DNA of 25,035 nucleotides from Thermoplasmata archaeon (GTDB lineage Archaea; Thermoplasmatota; Thermoplasmata; UBA184), in the NCBI GenBank assembly GCA_030064695.1, contig JASHYV010000169.1:1-25035 (forward strand), written 5' to 3'. The number at the start of each line of letters is the position of its first letter. Position 1 is the stretch's first letter. The notes below the pieces were generated by a model. The model was not told the DNA's origin. It saw only the letters and a program-made list of their open reading frames with translations, and ran no database searches. The position numbers and the translations under genes are program-made. Shown piece by piece: positions 14,701 through 21,584 of this stretch.

Positions 14701-15306
14701 TCACACCCCGCCGAGGGTGTAGAAGTTCGGACTGACCGCGAGAGCGAAGCTGCAGCTCAGGGTGAGGCCGTAGCCGGCGGTCTCGTTGTTCCAGAGCACG
14801 AGCCACCAGCTCTGCCCCGCGATCGCGGAGATGGCCGTGGTCGAGAAGGTCACGTTCTGCGTGGTGAGGCAGCCACCCGTCTGCGTCGAGAAGCACCAGG
14901 TCGGCGAGGGCGGCGCGCCCGACTGGAACGCGTCCCAGGCGGCGCCGGTGAACACCCCGACGTCGAGCTGGCACATCGCGGACCCGCCTCCGCCGGCCGC
15001 GCAGGGTCCGCTCACGTTGCCGGTGCCGTTGGACTGGGTCCAGCTCGTGACGGTCACCGAACCGTTGAGGAACGCGCTGTACGTCCCGGGCGGGATCTCC
15101 GGCGGGGCGAGGGAGAACGCGTGGTGGCCCCCGATCTCGACGCAGCAGCCCGCGAAGCCGCCGGTCCAGGCCACGCGAGTGGAGTTGGCGCTCCCCGACG
15201 CCGGGTGCTGCCAGGGGTCGATCGAGGGATCCAGGGCGAAGGCCGAGCCGATGGCCCCGGCTCCCACCACCACGGCGACGATGACCGCGATGAGAGCCGT
15301 CTGCAT
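14701..15306 (-). CDS. Secreted, cysteine- and sequon-rich protein of unknown function
   Basis: A 201-residue protein I do not recognise. Residues 2-24 are a hydrophobic export or anchor segment with no strongly charged start, ending in SAFA-LDPS, which could be cleaved. The mature part has seven cysteines and at least six N-glycosylation sequons (NST, NGS, NGT, NVS, NVT, NET), and is rich in Gly/Ser/Thr/Trp with alternating strands such as SVTVTSWTQSN, as in an extracellular beta-domain. The likely place is the archaeal cell surface. Its promoter is about 44 nt upstream. The aldolase gene follows 25 nt later, an odd pairing that may be chance read-through. Confidence 0.68.
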   Translation of the reverse strand: MQTALIAVIVAVVVGAGAIGSAFALDPSIDPWQHPASGSANSTRVAWTGGFAGCCVEIGGHHAFSLAPPEIPPGTYSAFLNGSVTVTSWTQSNGTGNVSGPCAAGGGGSAMCQLDVGVFTGAAWDAFQSGAPPSPTWCFSTQTGGCLTTQNVTFSTTAISAIAGQSWWLVLWNNETAGYGLTLSCSFALAVSPNFYTLGGV

Positions 15307-15345
15307 GCGGTGCGCGCCCGGTGCGGGGGAGTCGAACCGCGGACG

Positions 15346-15354
15346 CCCTTAAGC
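15346..15354 (-). promoter_or_regulatory. TATA-like box of the secreted-protein/aldolase unit
   Basis: On the minus strand AGCTTAAGG is centred about 44 nt before ATG 15306, predicting a leader near 17 nt. It overlaps a tRNA T-arm-like motif discussed under rejected items. Confidence 0.5.
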
Positions 15355-15382
15355 TACTTGTGGGCCGAAACGACCGGGCGGG

Positions 15383-16471
15383 CTAAGGCGCGGGCTCCTG
15401 CTGGGTCAGGCAGTGAATCGTGCCGAGTCCCCAGACCACGTCGCCGCAGTGGACTCCCCGCACGATGCGGTCCGGAAAGAGTTCCGCGATCCGCGAGAGC
15501 GCCACCCGATCGCGCGGGTCGTTGAAGGTCGGAACCAGCACGGTCCCGTTCGCGACGTAGAAGTTGAGGTAGCTCGCCGGCACGCGTTGATCCGAGTACG
15601 AGAGCCGGGTCGGCATCGGGAGCTCGACGATATCGAAGGGCCGGCCCTCCGGTCCGGTCTCCGATCGGAGGCGAGCCAGGTTCTCCTCCAGGATCGCGTG
15701 GTTCGGATCGGTCTCGTCCGGTTCCCGAGCCACCGCGATCGTGCGCTCCCCGACGAACCGGGCCACGTCGTCGATGTGTCCGTGGGTGTCGTCCCCGACG
15801 ATCCCCCGCGCGAGCCAGTGGACCCGCTCGACGCCGAGATGGTCGCGCAGGGTCCGTTCGAGCTCGTCGCGTGGGAGTCCGGGGTTCCGGGCCTGCACCT
15901 CGGAGAGCAGGCACTCCTCCGTCGCCAGCAGGTCGCCGGTGCCGTTCACGTCGATCGCGCCCCCTTCGAGCACGACGCGTTCTCCGCGCGCCCGGGGTCG
16001 CCACGCGGGCAGGCCGCGCAGCCCGCCGATCCGTCCGGGCAGCCGATCGTCCCGGTGCCAGTTGTCGTACTTGGCCCATCCGTTGAAGCGCCAGTCTGTG
16101 AGCGCTACCGGTGGTTGCCCCATGGGCGGCGAAACCGTCCGGACGAAGATCGGTCCGGAGTCCCGGATCCACGATCGGTCCGTGGGCCACCGGTGGAAAC
16201 GGACCCGGTTGAGATCGATGCCGTCCTCGCGGAGCAGGCGGCGGGCCCGCTCCTCCCGCCCGGCGGTCCCGACGACCAGGTCGATGGGCTCATGGGGAGC
16301 CAGGCAGCGGACGATCTCAGCGTACGCGAACGGGATCGCTTCGAAGCGGCCGGGCCAGTCGTCGTGGGCCTGCGGCCAGACCAGCCAGGTGGCTGCGTGG
16401 GGCTCCCACTCGGCCGGCATCCGATACCCGAGGGAGCGGGGCGACCCCCGCGGAGCGCGAGGGGCGGTCAC
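15383..16471 (-). CDS. aguA: Agmatine deiminase
   Basis: A 362-residue enzyme of the PPAD-type agmatine deiminase family. WEPHAATWLVWPQAHDDWPG (22-41), DRSWIRDSGPIFV (98-110), DDTHGHIDDVARFV and the catalytic end GTIHCLTQQEPAP with Cys354 all match; Cys, His and Asp carry out hydrolysis of the guanidinium group of agmatine to N-carbamoylputrescine plus ammonia. The start is GTG 16471, whose GTGA overlaps the TGA of the upstream amidase by 4 nt, a classic coupled arrangement; a later ATG (at MPAEW) is possible. Together with that amidase it completes agmatine to putrescine. No arginine decarboxylase is in the window. Confidence 0.93.
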   Translation of the reverse strand: MTAPRAPRGSPRSLGYRMPAEWEPHAATWLVWPQAHDDWPGRFEAIPFAYAEIVRCLAPHEPIDLVVGTAGREERARRLLREDGIDLNRVRFHRWPTDRSWIRDSGPIFVRTVSPPMGQPPVALTDWRFNGWAKYDNWHRDDRLPGRIGGLRGLPAWRPRARGERVVLEGGAIDVNGTGDLLATEECLLSEVQARNPGLPRDELERTLRDHLGVERVHWLARGIVGDDTHGHIDDVARFVGERTIAVAREPDETDPNHAILEENLARLRSETGPEGRPFDIVELPMPTRLSYSDQRVPASYLNFYVANGTVLVPTFNDPRDRVALSRIAELFPDRIVRGVHCGDVVWGLGTIHCLTQQEPAP

Positions 16472-17379
16472 GGCGGGTCGAGGAAGCGGTGCGTGATCGG
16501 CCCGTAGGCGTCCACTCGGCGGTCCCGGAGGAACGGCCAGTTCCGACGCACGGTCTCCACCTCGCGAGGATCGACCTCCGCCACGAGGATCTCCTCCCGA
16601 TCGTGGGAGCCCTTCACGAGCACCCGTCCGAACGGGTCGGCGACGAACGATCCGCCGAAGAACTCGATGCCGGGCCCGTCGACCCGGTTCCCGCGGACGT
16701 CGCCGTGCTCGTGGCCGACGCGGTTGGGGACGCCCACGAACAGGCCGTTCGCGATCGCATGGCTCCGCTGGATCGTCTCCCAGGCGTCGTGCTGGGCCTT
16801 TCCGAACTCGGCCTTCTCCGCCGGGTGCCAGCCGATTGCGGTGGGGTAGACGACCAGCTCGGCGCCGCCGAGCGCCTCGATGCGGGCGGCCTCGGGATAC
16901 CACTGGTCCCAGCAGATTAGCACGCCGGCGCGGCCTCCGTGGACCGGGAAAGTGGGAAAGCCAAGGTCGCCCGGAGCGAAGTAGAACTTCTCGTAGTAGA
17001 GCGGGTCGTCCGGGATGTGCATCTTGCGGTACCGTCCGAGCAGCGTCCCGTCCGGTCCGAGCACGGCGGTCGTGTTGTGATAGACGCCGGCCGCCCGGCG
17101 CTCGAAGACCGGCGCGAAGATGGTGAGACGCCGCTCCTTCGCGACCTCGGCGAGCCGCTCCGTAGTGGGTCCCGGCACGGGTTCGGCCTCGTCGAAGAGG
17201 GCGTGGTCCTCGCGCTGGCAGAAATACTGGGTCCGGAACAGCTCCGGCAGGACGACGACCGACGCGCCCCGCCCGGCGGCCTCGCCGACCCGGTCGACCG
17301 CCTTTTGGACGTTCGCCTCGGGCTCCGGCCCGCAGGCCATCTGTACGAGCGCGACGCGGTAGGGCTTCCGGCCGGTCAC
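16468..17379 (-). CDS. aguB: N-carbamoylputrescine amidase (nitrilase superfamily)
   Basis: A 303-residue carbon-nitrogen hydrolase. Its triad is visible: Glu46 (LPELF), Lys119 (YRKMHIPDD) and Cys156 (LICWDQWYPEAAR). The HIPDDPLYYEKFYFAPGD and CWDQWYPEAAR segments are those of N-carbamoylputrescine amidases rather than other nitrilases. It converts N-carbamoylputrescine to putrescine with release of CO2 and ammonia. It begins at GTG 17379, set by a TATA-like box 25 nt upstream, and overlaps aguA by 4 nt. The overlap and order mean both steps are made together. It acts in the cytoplasm and is usually an octamer. Confidence 0.93.
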   Translation of the reverse strand: MTGRKPYRVALVQMACGPEPEANVQKAVDRVGEAAGRGASVVVLPELFRTQYFCQREDHALFDEAEPVPGPTTERLAEVAKERRLTIFAPVFERRAAGVYHNTTAVLGPDGTLLGRYRKMHIPDDPLYYEKFYFAPGDLGFPTFPVHGGRAGVLICWDQWYPEAARIEALGGAELVVYPTAIGWHPAEKAEFGKAQHDAWETIQRSHAIANGLFVGVPNRVGHEHGDVRGNRVDGPGIEFFGGSFVADPFGRVLVKGSHDREEILVAEVDPREVETVRRNWPFLRDRRVDAYGPITHRFLDPP

Positions 17380-17399
17380 GGCGGTCCGAGTCGGGTCGG

Positions 17400-17409
17400 C
17401 GCTATGGAG
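17400..17409 (-). promoter_or_regulatory. TATA-like box of the aguB-aguA operon
   Basis: On the minus strand CTCCATAGCG is centred 25 nt before GTG 17379. It fixes the GTG start and excludes the long in-frame extension upstream. Confidence 0.6.
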
Positions 17410-17431
17410 GTTTCGGGGCGCCGGCCCGCCG

Positions 17432-17917
17432 CTAGGGAGACAGCTCGGGCAGCAGGTAGTCCGGAAGCGGGACACCGGCCCGCTCGATCGCGGCCCGGCT
17501 CGCCGGGCGCCACGGTCCCTCTAGCGAGCCGCAGGGCTTTCCTCCGCGGGTCGACGTGGCGGCACGGATCCGGAGCGTTCCGTCGCCGCGCTCCACGATC
17601 CGAGCCCGCGCGACGTGCTCGACGCCGACCCGGGGCAGGCGCTCGGCCGTGTACGTGGTCGGACCCGAGAGGATCCAGAGCTTCCCGGTGAGCGTGAGCG
17701 CCGCCCAGTACGAGACTTCGTTGAGCACCAGGAAGTGGAGCCCGTGATGGAAGAGGGTCGGCCAGCCGACCTCGTCGGCCTTCGGGGTGAACGTCGAGCG
17801 GACCTCGTCGATGCCGTCGTCGGCGACCGCGCGCTCGAAGGTGAGTCGCAGCCCGCGCGCGTGGTGGGGACCGCATCCGAAGCACGGGCTGTCGTCCGGG
17901 TTCTCGAGAGCCGACAT
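17432..17917 (-). CDS. Hotdog-fold thioesterase-like protein
   Basis: A 161-residue protein. CFGCGPHHARGLRLTFERA (12-30) is the opening of a hotdog-domain subgroup ('CFGCG..Np.GL.l.f'), and TFTPKADEVGWPTLFHHGLHFLVLNEVSYWAALTLTGK matches the central strand and helix where other thioesterases have 'H GG.~..llDe...w'. TTYTAERLPRVGVEHVARARIVERGDG and LRIRAATSTRGGK are the following strands. It probably hydrolyses an acyl-CoA or acyl-carrier thioester, but the usual HGG is FHHGL here, so activity is uncertain. It is a single unit with its own promoter, upstream of but not joined to aguB. Confidence 0.7.
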   Translation of the reverse strand: MSALENPDDSPCFGCGPHHARGLRLTFERAVADDGIDEVRSTFTPKADEVGWPTLFHHGLHFLVLNEVSYWAALTLTGKLWILSGPTTYTAERLPRVGVEHVARARIVERGDGTLRIRAATSTRGGKPCGSLEGPWRPASRAAIERAGVPLPDYLLPELSP

Positions 17918-17940
17918 CGTGGGATGCAGGAGCCCGGTTC

Positions 17941-17950
17941 CGCATAGGTC
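17941..17950 (-). promoter_or_regulatory. TATA-like box of the hotdog-like gene at 17432
   Basis: On the minus strand GACCTATGCG is centred 28 nt before ATG 17917, consistent with a leaderless message. Confidence 0.55.
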
Positions 17951-18013
17951 CGTCGCCGAGAGGTCGCGTCCGACCCCCGGGAGGGTCGCGCTCTACGAAA
18001 TTGCCGTGGGGTG

Positions 18014-18026
18014 TCTACATATGTCC
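18014..18026 (+). promoter_or_regulatory. TATA-like box of the VOC gene at 18055
   Basis: TCTACATATGTCC contains the 8-bp palindrome ACATATGT and is centred about 35 nt before GTG 18055, predicting a leader of about 9 nt. Confidence 0.5.
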
Positions 18027-18054
18027 GTAGGCCGGTGAGCTGCCGAGGTGGACC

Positions 18055-18501
18055 GTGAGCGCGCGCACGATCGTGCATTTCGAGATCCCGGCGGACGACC
18101 CCGAGAAACTGTCGAAGTTCTATGGGGAGGCCTTCGGTTGGGCGTTCCAGAAGATCCCGATGGGGGAGATGACCTACTGGTACATCACCACCGGTCCGCA
18201 GGGCGAGAGTGTCACGGGCGGCATGTACTCCAAGATGCGCCCTGACGACCGCCCGCGCAACTTCGTTCGCGTGGAGGAGATCGACGCGGCGATCGGTCAA
18301 TTCCTGGGGGCCGGTGGCCGCGAGCTCGTTTCCAAGCGGGAGGTCCCCGGGCAAGGCTGGTCGTTCATCGGGCTCGACCCGGAGGGGAACCCGATCGCAC
18401 TATGGGAGCCGAAGATGCCGGCTCCGACCCGGCCGCGCCGCCGAGCGGCCCCTCGCCGGGCTCCCCGGCGGAAGACCGGGACAGCGAAGCGGCGCCGATA
18501 G
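18055..18501 (+). CDS. VOC-superfamily protein with a strongly basic tail
   Basis: A 148-residue protein started by GTG. Residues 1-120 are a VOC unit of the type seen in small antibiotic-resistance-like and Actinobacteria-type proteins: TIVHFEIPADDPEKLSKFYGEAFGWAF opens it (His8 as a possible ligand), WSFIGLDPEGNPIALWEPK closes it (Glu118 as a second ligand). Residues 121-148 are mostly Arg, Lys, Ala and Pro, ending TAKRRR, and should be disordered and able to bind nucleic acid. The other VOC protein at 7039 also ends in a basic tail. It converges with the AHSA1-like gene, 18 nt between stops. Confidence 0.84.
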   Translation: MSARTIVHFEIPADDPEKLSKFYGEAFGWAFQKIPMGEMTYWYITTGPQGESVTGGMYSKMRPDDRPRNFVRVEEIDAAIGQFLGAGGRELVSKREVPGQGWSFIGLDPEGNPIALWEPKMPAPTRPRRRAAPRRAPRRKTGTAKRRR

Positions 18502-18519
18502 GGTCCCTTCGTCCGGGCG

Positions 18520-18969
18520 CTACTGCATCCGATCGAGCGGGGACCGCAGGTCGGTGCCGTGCTCGAGCACGGATCGCAGGTTCGTGAGGTAGTAGGCCCA
18601 GCCCGACTGGATCGCCCCGTAGAGCCAGATCCAGTCCTTGCCGCTGCCGAATCCTTCGTGGGTGACCCGCAGTAGCGTGCCGCCGTCCTTCCGCTTGAGC
18701 TCGAACCGGGCGACCGTGTCGTAGGACTTCCCGTCGATCCGATCGTGCCAGGCGACCACGAGCCGCTTCGGCGCGACGACGGATTTGATCTTGCCCTTCA
18801 TCGCGCCCGACTCCCAGGTCAGCCGGTACTCCCCGCCCTTGCGGAGCTTCACGCGCGCCTTGCGGCTGAACCAGCGCGCGAGTTCCTTCTCGCTTGTGAG
18901 GGCGGCGAACACGCGCTCGGGCCGGCTCCGGTAGTGGTACTCGTGCTCGATCGGCGGGATCTTGGCCAT
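18520..18969 (-). CDS. AHSA1/SRPBCC-domain protein
   Basis: A 149-residue protein of the Bet v1-like SRPBCC fold. PIEHEYHYRSRPERVFAALTSEKELARWFSRKARVKLRKGGEYRLTW shows the typical 'pp..Vw.alt.p..l..Wf......~~~~G..~~l' start; KGKIKSVVAPKRLVVAWHDR, TVARFELKRKDGGTLLRVTHEGFG and the long C-terminal helix DWIWLYGAIQSGWAYYLTNLRSVLE complete the cavity. Such domains bind hydrophobic ligands or act as co-chaperones (Aha1 relatives), but most prokaryotic copies are uncharacterised. The start is ATG 18969, with a TATA-like box 25 nt upstream. Confidence 0.87.
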   Translation of the reverse strand: MAKIPPIEHEYHYRSRPERVFAALTSEKELARWFSRKARVKLRKGGEYRLTWESGAMKGKIKSVVAPKRLVVAWHDRIDGKSYDTVARFELKRKDGGTLLRVTHEGFGSGKDWIWLYGAIQSGWAYYLTNLRSVLEHGTDLRSPLDRMQ

Positions 18970-18990
18970 CCGCCGGTCGAGACGGGACGC

Positions 18991-19000
18991 GCTTATGGGG
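18991..19000 (-). promoter_or_regulatory. TATA-like box of the AHSA1-like gene
   Basis: On the minus strand CCCCATAAGC is centred 25-26 nt before ATG 18969. It resembles the box of the zinc-ribbon gene at 8515. Confidence 0.6.
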
Positions 19001-19058
19001 GCTACGGCTCGGCGGACGAAGCGCCGCGTCTACGAAGATTCCGTAGTACACGCCCGGG

Positions 19059-20237
19059 TCAGGCCGCTCGTGCAATGGACTCGGGGCGGCAGGAGGCGCA
19101 TTCGCCGCTTCGTCCTTCCTGCAGGGACTCCGTGAGGCAGTCGCGGCAGACCGGTCGGAAGCATCGGGGGCAGGGCGTCCAGGACCGGAACCCCTCGACC
19201 GGGTCGGAGCAGATCGAGCATCGACCGGAAGCCACGCTTTCGGACGACGGGGGAGCGGTCTTCGTTCCGGCTCGGAGGTGCGGCGGGACCGGGTTGATCG
19301 ACTCGAGATACAGTTCGTGATCGGGCAGTCCGAACTCGACGGCCAGTCCCGGGGCCCCCCAGGAGAGGGCGCCGAAGTCCGCCGAGGGCGACTCAGTGGG
19401 GCCAAAGGTAGGGCTCGAGGTGGGTTCTTCCTCCGGAAGTTCGGTCGGGCGTACGACGTTCGGTTCCGGGCCGGCGGCCCTCTCCGAGGCCCGGATCCCG
19501 GTCGAGGCGGGCGTCGGGGCGCCTCGCTCGCTCGGGGGGAACAGGAGGTCCAAGTCCTCCGCGGAGAACGGTTCCAGGCGCCGGACCGGGTCGTCCCGGA
19601 CGGAACGATCGAGCTCCTCGGAGTCCAACGTCGGACTCCACGGGCGAGTCAATGGGGCGGTCGACCCGGTGCGCCGGTCCCGAACCTCGGAAATGACGAT
19701 GGCGTCCTCGTCCCGCGCCGCGAACGGGGCGATGGCCCCGGTGCGCGGGAGCGAGTAGGCGGTCTCCGGCACCGGCCCCACGAGCGTCGCGCCGAGGGTG
19801 GGCTCCCGAGCGGTTTCCCACTGGTCCCAGATCCCCCGTTCCGCATGCGGCGACGCCGCCACGGCGGCGCGCCCCAGTCCGCTGTGCGGCTTCGAGTCCG
19901 ACCACGTCGGAACGCGGTGCGTCGTCGCCGAAGGCGGAGCTGGCGTCGGCGGCGCGCTTCCCCGGCGACGGGCCACTCTCGCCGTAGAGGGCGGAACGAC
20001 CGGGGCTTCCGAGCGGGCGAGCGTGAACGCCGCGAAGACGGAGGCCAGGCCCGCGACCATCAGGAGAAAGGCCAGGGGTCGCGACGGGAACGGTCCGACG
20101 CCCGCGATGAACAGCGCGGCAAAGGCGGTCGAGGCCCCGCCCGTGGCGGGGAGCAGGTAGCGGCAGACCAGCCGTGCGGCCCGATCGGAGGCACCCCCGG
20201 TAGGCTGGGGAGCGTGGACGGGACCCGGGTCCAACAC
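19059..20237 (-). CDS. Membrane protein with a C-terminal eight-cysteine FYVE/RING-spaced zinc module
   Basis: A 392-residue protein I do not recognise, started here at GTG 20237. Two hydrophobic helices lie at about 27-47 and 54-74. A long Pro/Ser/Glu-rich, low-complexity region (about 80-335) follows. The end (340-383) has eight cysteines in four CxxC pairs with spacing C-x2-C-x12-C-x2-C-x4-C-x2-C-x12-C-x2-C. The first six match the spacing of FYVE-type cross-brace fingers, and RING/PHD modules are similar; two zinc ions are expected. It lacks the basic RRHHCR patch of true FYVE domains. If the N terminus is inside, the zinc module faces the cytoplasm and could bind proteins. An in-frame ATG at 20372 precedes the promoter box and is disfavoured. 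Confidence 0.68.
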   Translation of the reverse strand: MLDPGPVHAPQPTGGASDRAARLVCRYLLPATGGASTAFAALFIAGVGPFPSRPLAFLLMVAGLASVFAAFTLARSEAPVVPPSTARVARRRGSAPPTPAPPSATTHRVPTWSDSKPHSGLGRAAVAASPHAERGIWDQWETAREPTLGATLVGPVPETAYSLPRTGAIAPFAARDEDAIVISEVRDRRTGSTAPLTRPWSPTLDSEELDRSVRDDPVRRLEPFSAEDLDLLFPPSERGAPTPASTGIRASERAAGPEPNVVRPTELPEEEPTSSPTFGPTESPSADFGALSWGAPGLAVEFGLPDHELYLESINPVPPHLRAGTKTAPPSSESVASGRCSICSDPVEGFRSWTPCPRCFRPVCRDCLTESLQEGRSGECASCRPESIARAA

Positions 20238-20266
20238 GATTCCCGGCCTCGGCTCCGACGATCTTG

Positions 20267-20276
20267 GGATTAAGGT
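20267..20276 (-). promoter_or_regulatory. TATA-like box of the membrane zinc-module gene
   Basis: On the minus strand ACCTTAATCC is centred about 34 nt before GTG 20237; it would leave the upstream in-frame ATG 20372 outside the transcript. Confidence 0.5.
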
Positions 20277-20317
20277 ATCGAGCGAGTCGAAACGCCTCGC
20301 CCCCGTCCGGCCCGCGG

Positions 20318-20327
20318 AGTTATCGGT
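20318..20327 (+). promoter_or_regulatory. TATA-like box of the Dph6-like gene
   Basis: GAGTTATCGG is centred 29 nt before ATG 20351 and about 50 bp from the divergent box at 20267-20276. Confidence 0.5.
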
Positions 20328-20350
20328 CGAAAAGCGTCGGGCGAGGACGG

Positions 20351-21061
20351 ATGCCGCCCCCGATCGTCGCAAGCCCTCCCCGGAAGGCCGTGGTCTCCTG
20401 GAGCAGCGGGAAGGACTCGGCGTACTCCCTGTGGAAGATCCGACAGGAAGGGCTCCTCGAGGTGGTGGGGCTGCTGACCACGGTCACGAAAGCGTATGGG
20501 CGGGTCTCGATGCACGGCGTGCGGGAGGAGCTGCTGGTCGCGCAGGCCCGGGCGACGGGCCTTCCGCTGCTGCGCGTGGAGATCCCGTCTCCCTGCCCGA
20601 ACGAGGTCTACGAGCGCGAGATGGCGACGGCGATCTCCCGGCTCCGAGCCGCGGGGGTCACCCACATGGTGTTCGGCGACCTCTTCCTCGAGGACATTCG
20701 TGCCTACCGCGAATCCCGGCTCGCCGGGACCGGCATCCAACCGGTCTTCCCGCTCTGGGGCCGGCCGACCGGTCCCTTGGCGGAGGAGATGATCAGGTCC
20801 GGCCTCATGGCCGACCTGGTCTGCGTGGACCCCCGGCGCCTGGGCCGCGAGTTCGCCGGACGGAGATTCGACCCGCAGCTGCTCCGGGACCTGCCTCCGG
20901 GGGTCGACCCCTGCGGCGAGAAGGGGGAGTTTCACACGTTCGTTTCCGCCGGGCCGATGTTCGACCGCCCGATCCCGGTGGAGCACGGCGAGGTCGTGGA
21001 GCGCGACGGCTTCGTATTCGCCGACCTGAAGCCGGCGGCCGCCTCCGCCCGCCCTCCCTGA
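20351..21061 (+). CDS. dph6: Dph6-like diphthine-ammonia ligase (PP-loop ATPase)
   Basis: A 236-residue adenine-nucleotide alpha-hydrolase-like protein of normal archaeal length. AVVSWSSGKDSAYSLWKI holds the PP-loop SSGKDS (18-23), which binds ATP. VSMHGVREELLVAQARATGLPLLRVEIPSPC, VTHMVFGDLFLEDIRAYRE and the end motif PCGEKGEFHTFVSAGPMF are those of the Dph6 family. Dph6 amidates diphthine on elongation factor 2, the last step of diphthamide formation, a modification limited to archaea and eukaryotes. Some relatives have other or unknown roles, so the call is 'Dph6-like'. The start at ATG 20351 follows a TATA-like box; an in-frame ATG at 20264 lies before it. Confidence 0.85.
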   Translation: MPPPIVASPPRKAVVSWSSGKDSAYSLWKIRQEGLLEVVGLLTTVTKAYGRVSMHGVREELLVAQARATGLPLLRVEIPSPCPNEVYEREMATAISRLRAAGVTHMVFGDLFLEDIRAYRESRLAGTGIQPVFPLWGRPTGPLAEEMIRSGLMADLVCVDPRRLGREFAGRRFDPQLLRDLPPGVDPCGEKGEFHTFVSAGPMFDRPIPVEHGEVVERDGFVFADLKPAAASARPP

Positions 21062-21102
21062 CCCGGCGCCCGGACCGGAGTGCTCACCGGGGGTGAGCTA
21101 GT

Positions 21103-21112
21103 CGCATATCCC
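21103..21112 (+). promoter_or_regulatory. TATA-like box of the small membrane gene at 21134
   Basis: CGCATATCCC is centred about 27 nt before ATG 21134. It argues for this ATG over GTG 21080, which lies upstream of the box. Confidence 0.55.
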
Positions 21113-21133
21113 ACGCCACCCTTTCTCGCAGCG

Positions 21134-21406
21134 ATGTTCGACTCCGAGGGCCCTGAGGAGATGGCATACTGCGACCCGTTCCGCTCCACCGTACGGGGCG
21201 CGCTCTGGCGGGTGGCGCTCACCGTGCTGATCCCGGCGGCGTGGATCAGCGCCACCATCCTGTTCCTGGCCTTCTTTGCCCATGGCCTCAGCGTCTTCCA
21301 GGAGATCGCCGTGCTGGTCTCCTCCGGGCTGCTGCTGGTCGCCGCGGTGGCGGCGATGTGGGTCACCTTCGGCCTTCGGATGTACCACCGCTGGATCGAG
21401 TGGTAG
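21134..21406 (+). CDS. Small two-helix membrane protein
   Basis: A 90-residue protein. After an acidic N terminus (MFDSEGPEEMAYCDPF) come two hydrophobic helices, about 26-51 (VALTVLIPAAWISATILFLAFF) and 55-80 (VFQEIAVLVSSGLLLVAAVAAMW), then a short MYHRWIEW end. Both ends should face the cytoplasm. No family or function is recognised. It is probably a separate unit, since it has its own TATA-like box 42 nt after the Dph6-like stop. It converges with the small ORF at 21417, 10 nt between stops. Confidence 0.68.
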   Translation: MFDSEGPEEMAYCDPFRSTVRGALWRVALTVLIPAAWISATILFLAFFAHGLSVFQEIAVLVSSGLLLVAAVAAMWVTFGLRMYHRWIEW

Positions 21407-21416
21407 CCGTCGGCGG

Positions 21417-21584
21417 CTAGCTCTCGGCCGGTACCGGCTCCAGCGCGAGATCGCGGGCCAGTGCCGGGGGAGCGGCGGCTCGGCCCCGCGCCCGGCTCAA
21501 GGCGACTTCGAGCCAGGCCAGATACTCCGCGAGTTCCTCTTCCGGCAGGTCGCACACGGTGCGGCCTAGGGGATCGACCCTCAA
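21417..21584 (-). CDS. Small coupled ORF of unknown function
   Basis: A 55-residue candidate that would start at TTG 21584, within TTGA, so that it overlaps the TGA of the DUF998-like gene by 4 nt. The product is mildly acidic and helical (VCDLPEEELAEYLAWLEVALSRARG), with an Ala/Pro-rich end. Codon third positions are strongly G/C, like its neighbours, and the frame is open to TAG 21417. The helical charge pattern looks like protein rather than noise. TTG starts are rare here, so the exact start is uncertain; a GTG lies at the VCDLP codon further in. Confidence 0.45.
   Translation of the reverse strand: MRVDPLGRTVCDLPEEELAEYLAWLEVALSRARGRAAAPPALARDLALEPVPAES

Noticed and set aside
15312..15382. 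tRNA-like pattern on the minus strand: GGTTCGACTCC resembling a T-arm, with GCCCGGT and ACCGGGC as a possible acceptor stem
   Set aside because: The span between the stem halves is too short for a full tRNA, the T stem has a mismatch, no D or anticodon arm can be drawn, and the segment holds the TATA-like box of the secreted-protein gene. Chance in G+C-rich DNA is more likely; a tRNAscan-SE run would settle it.
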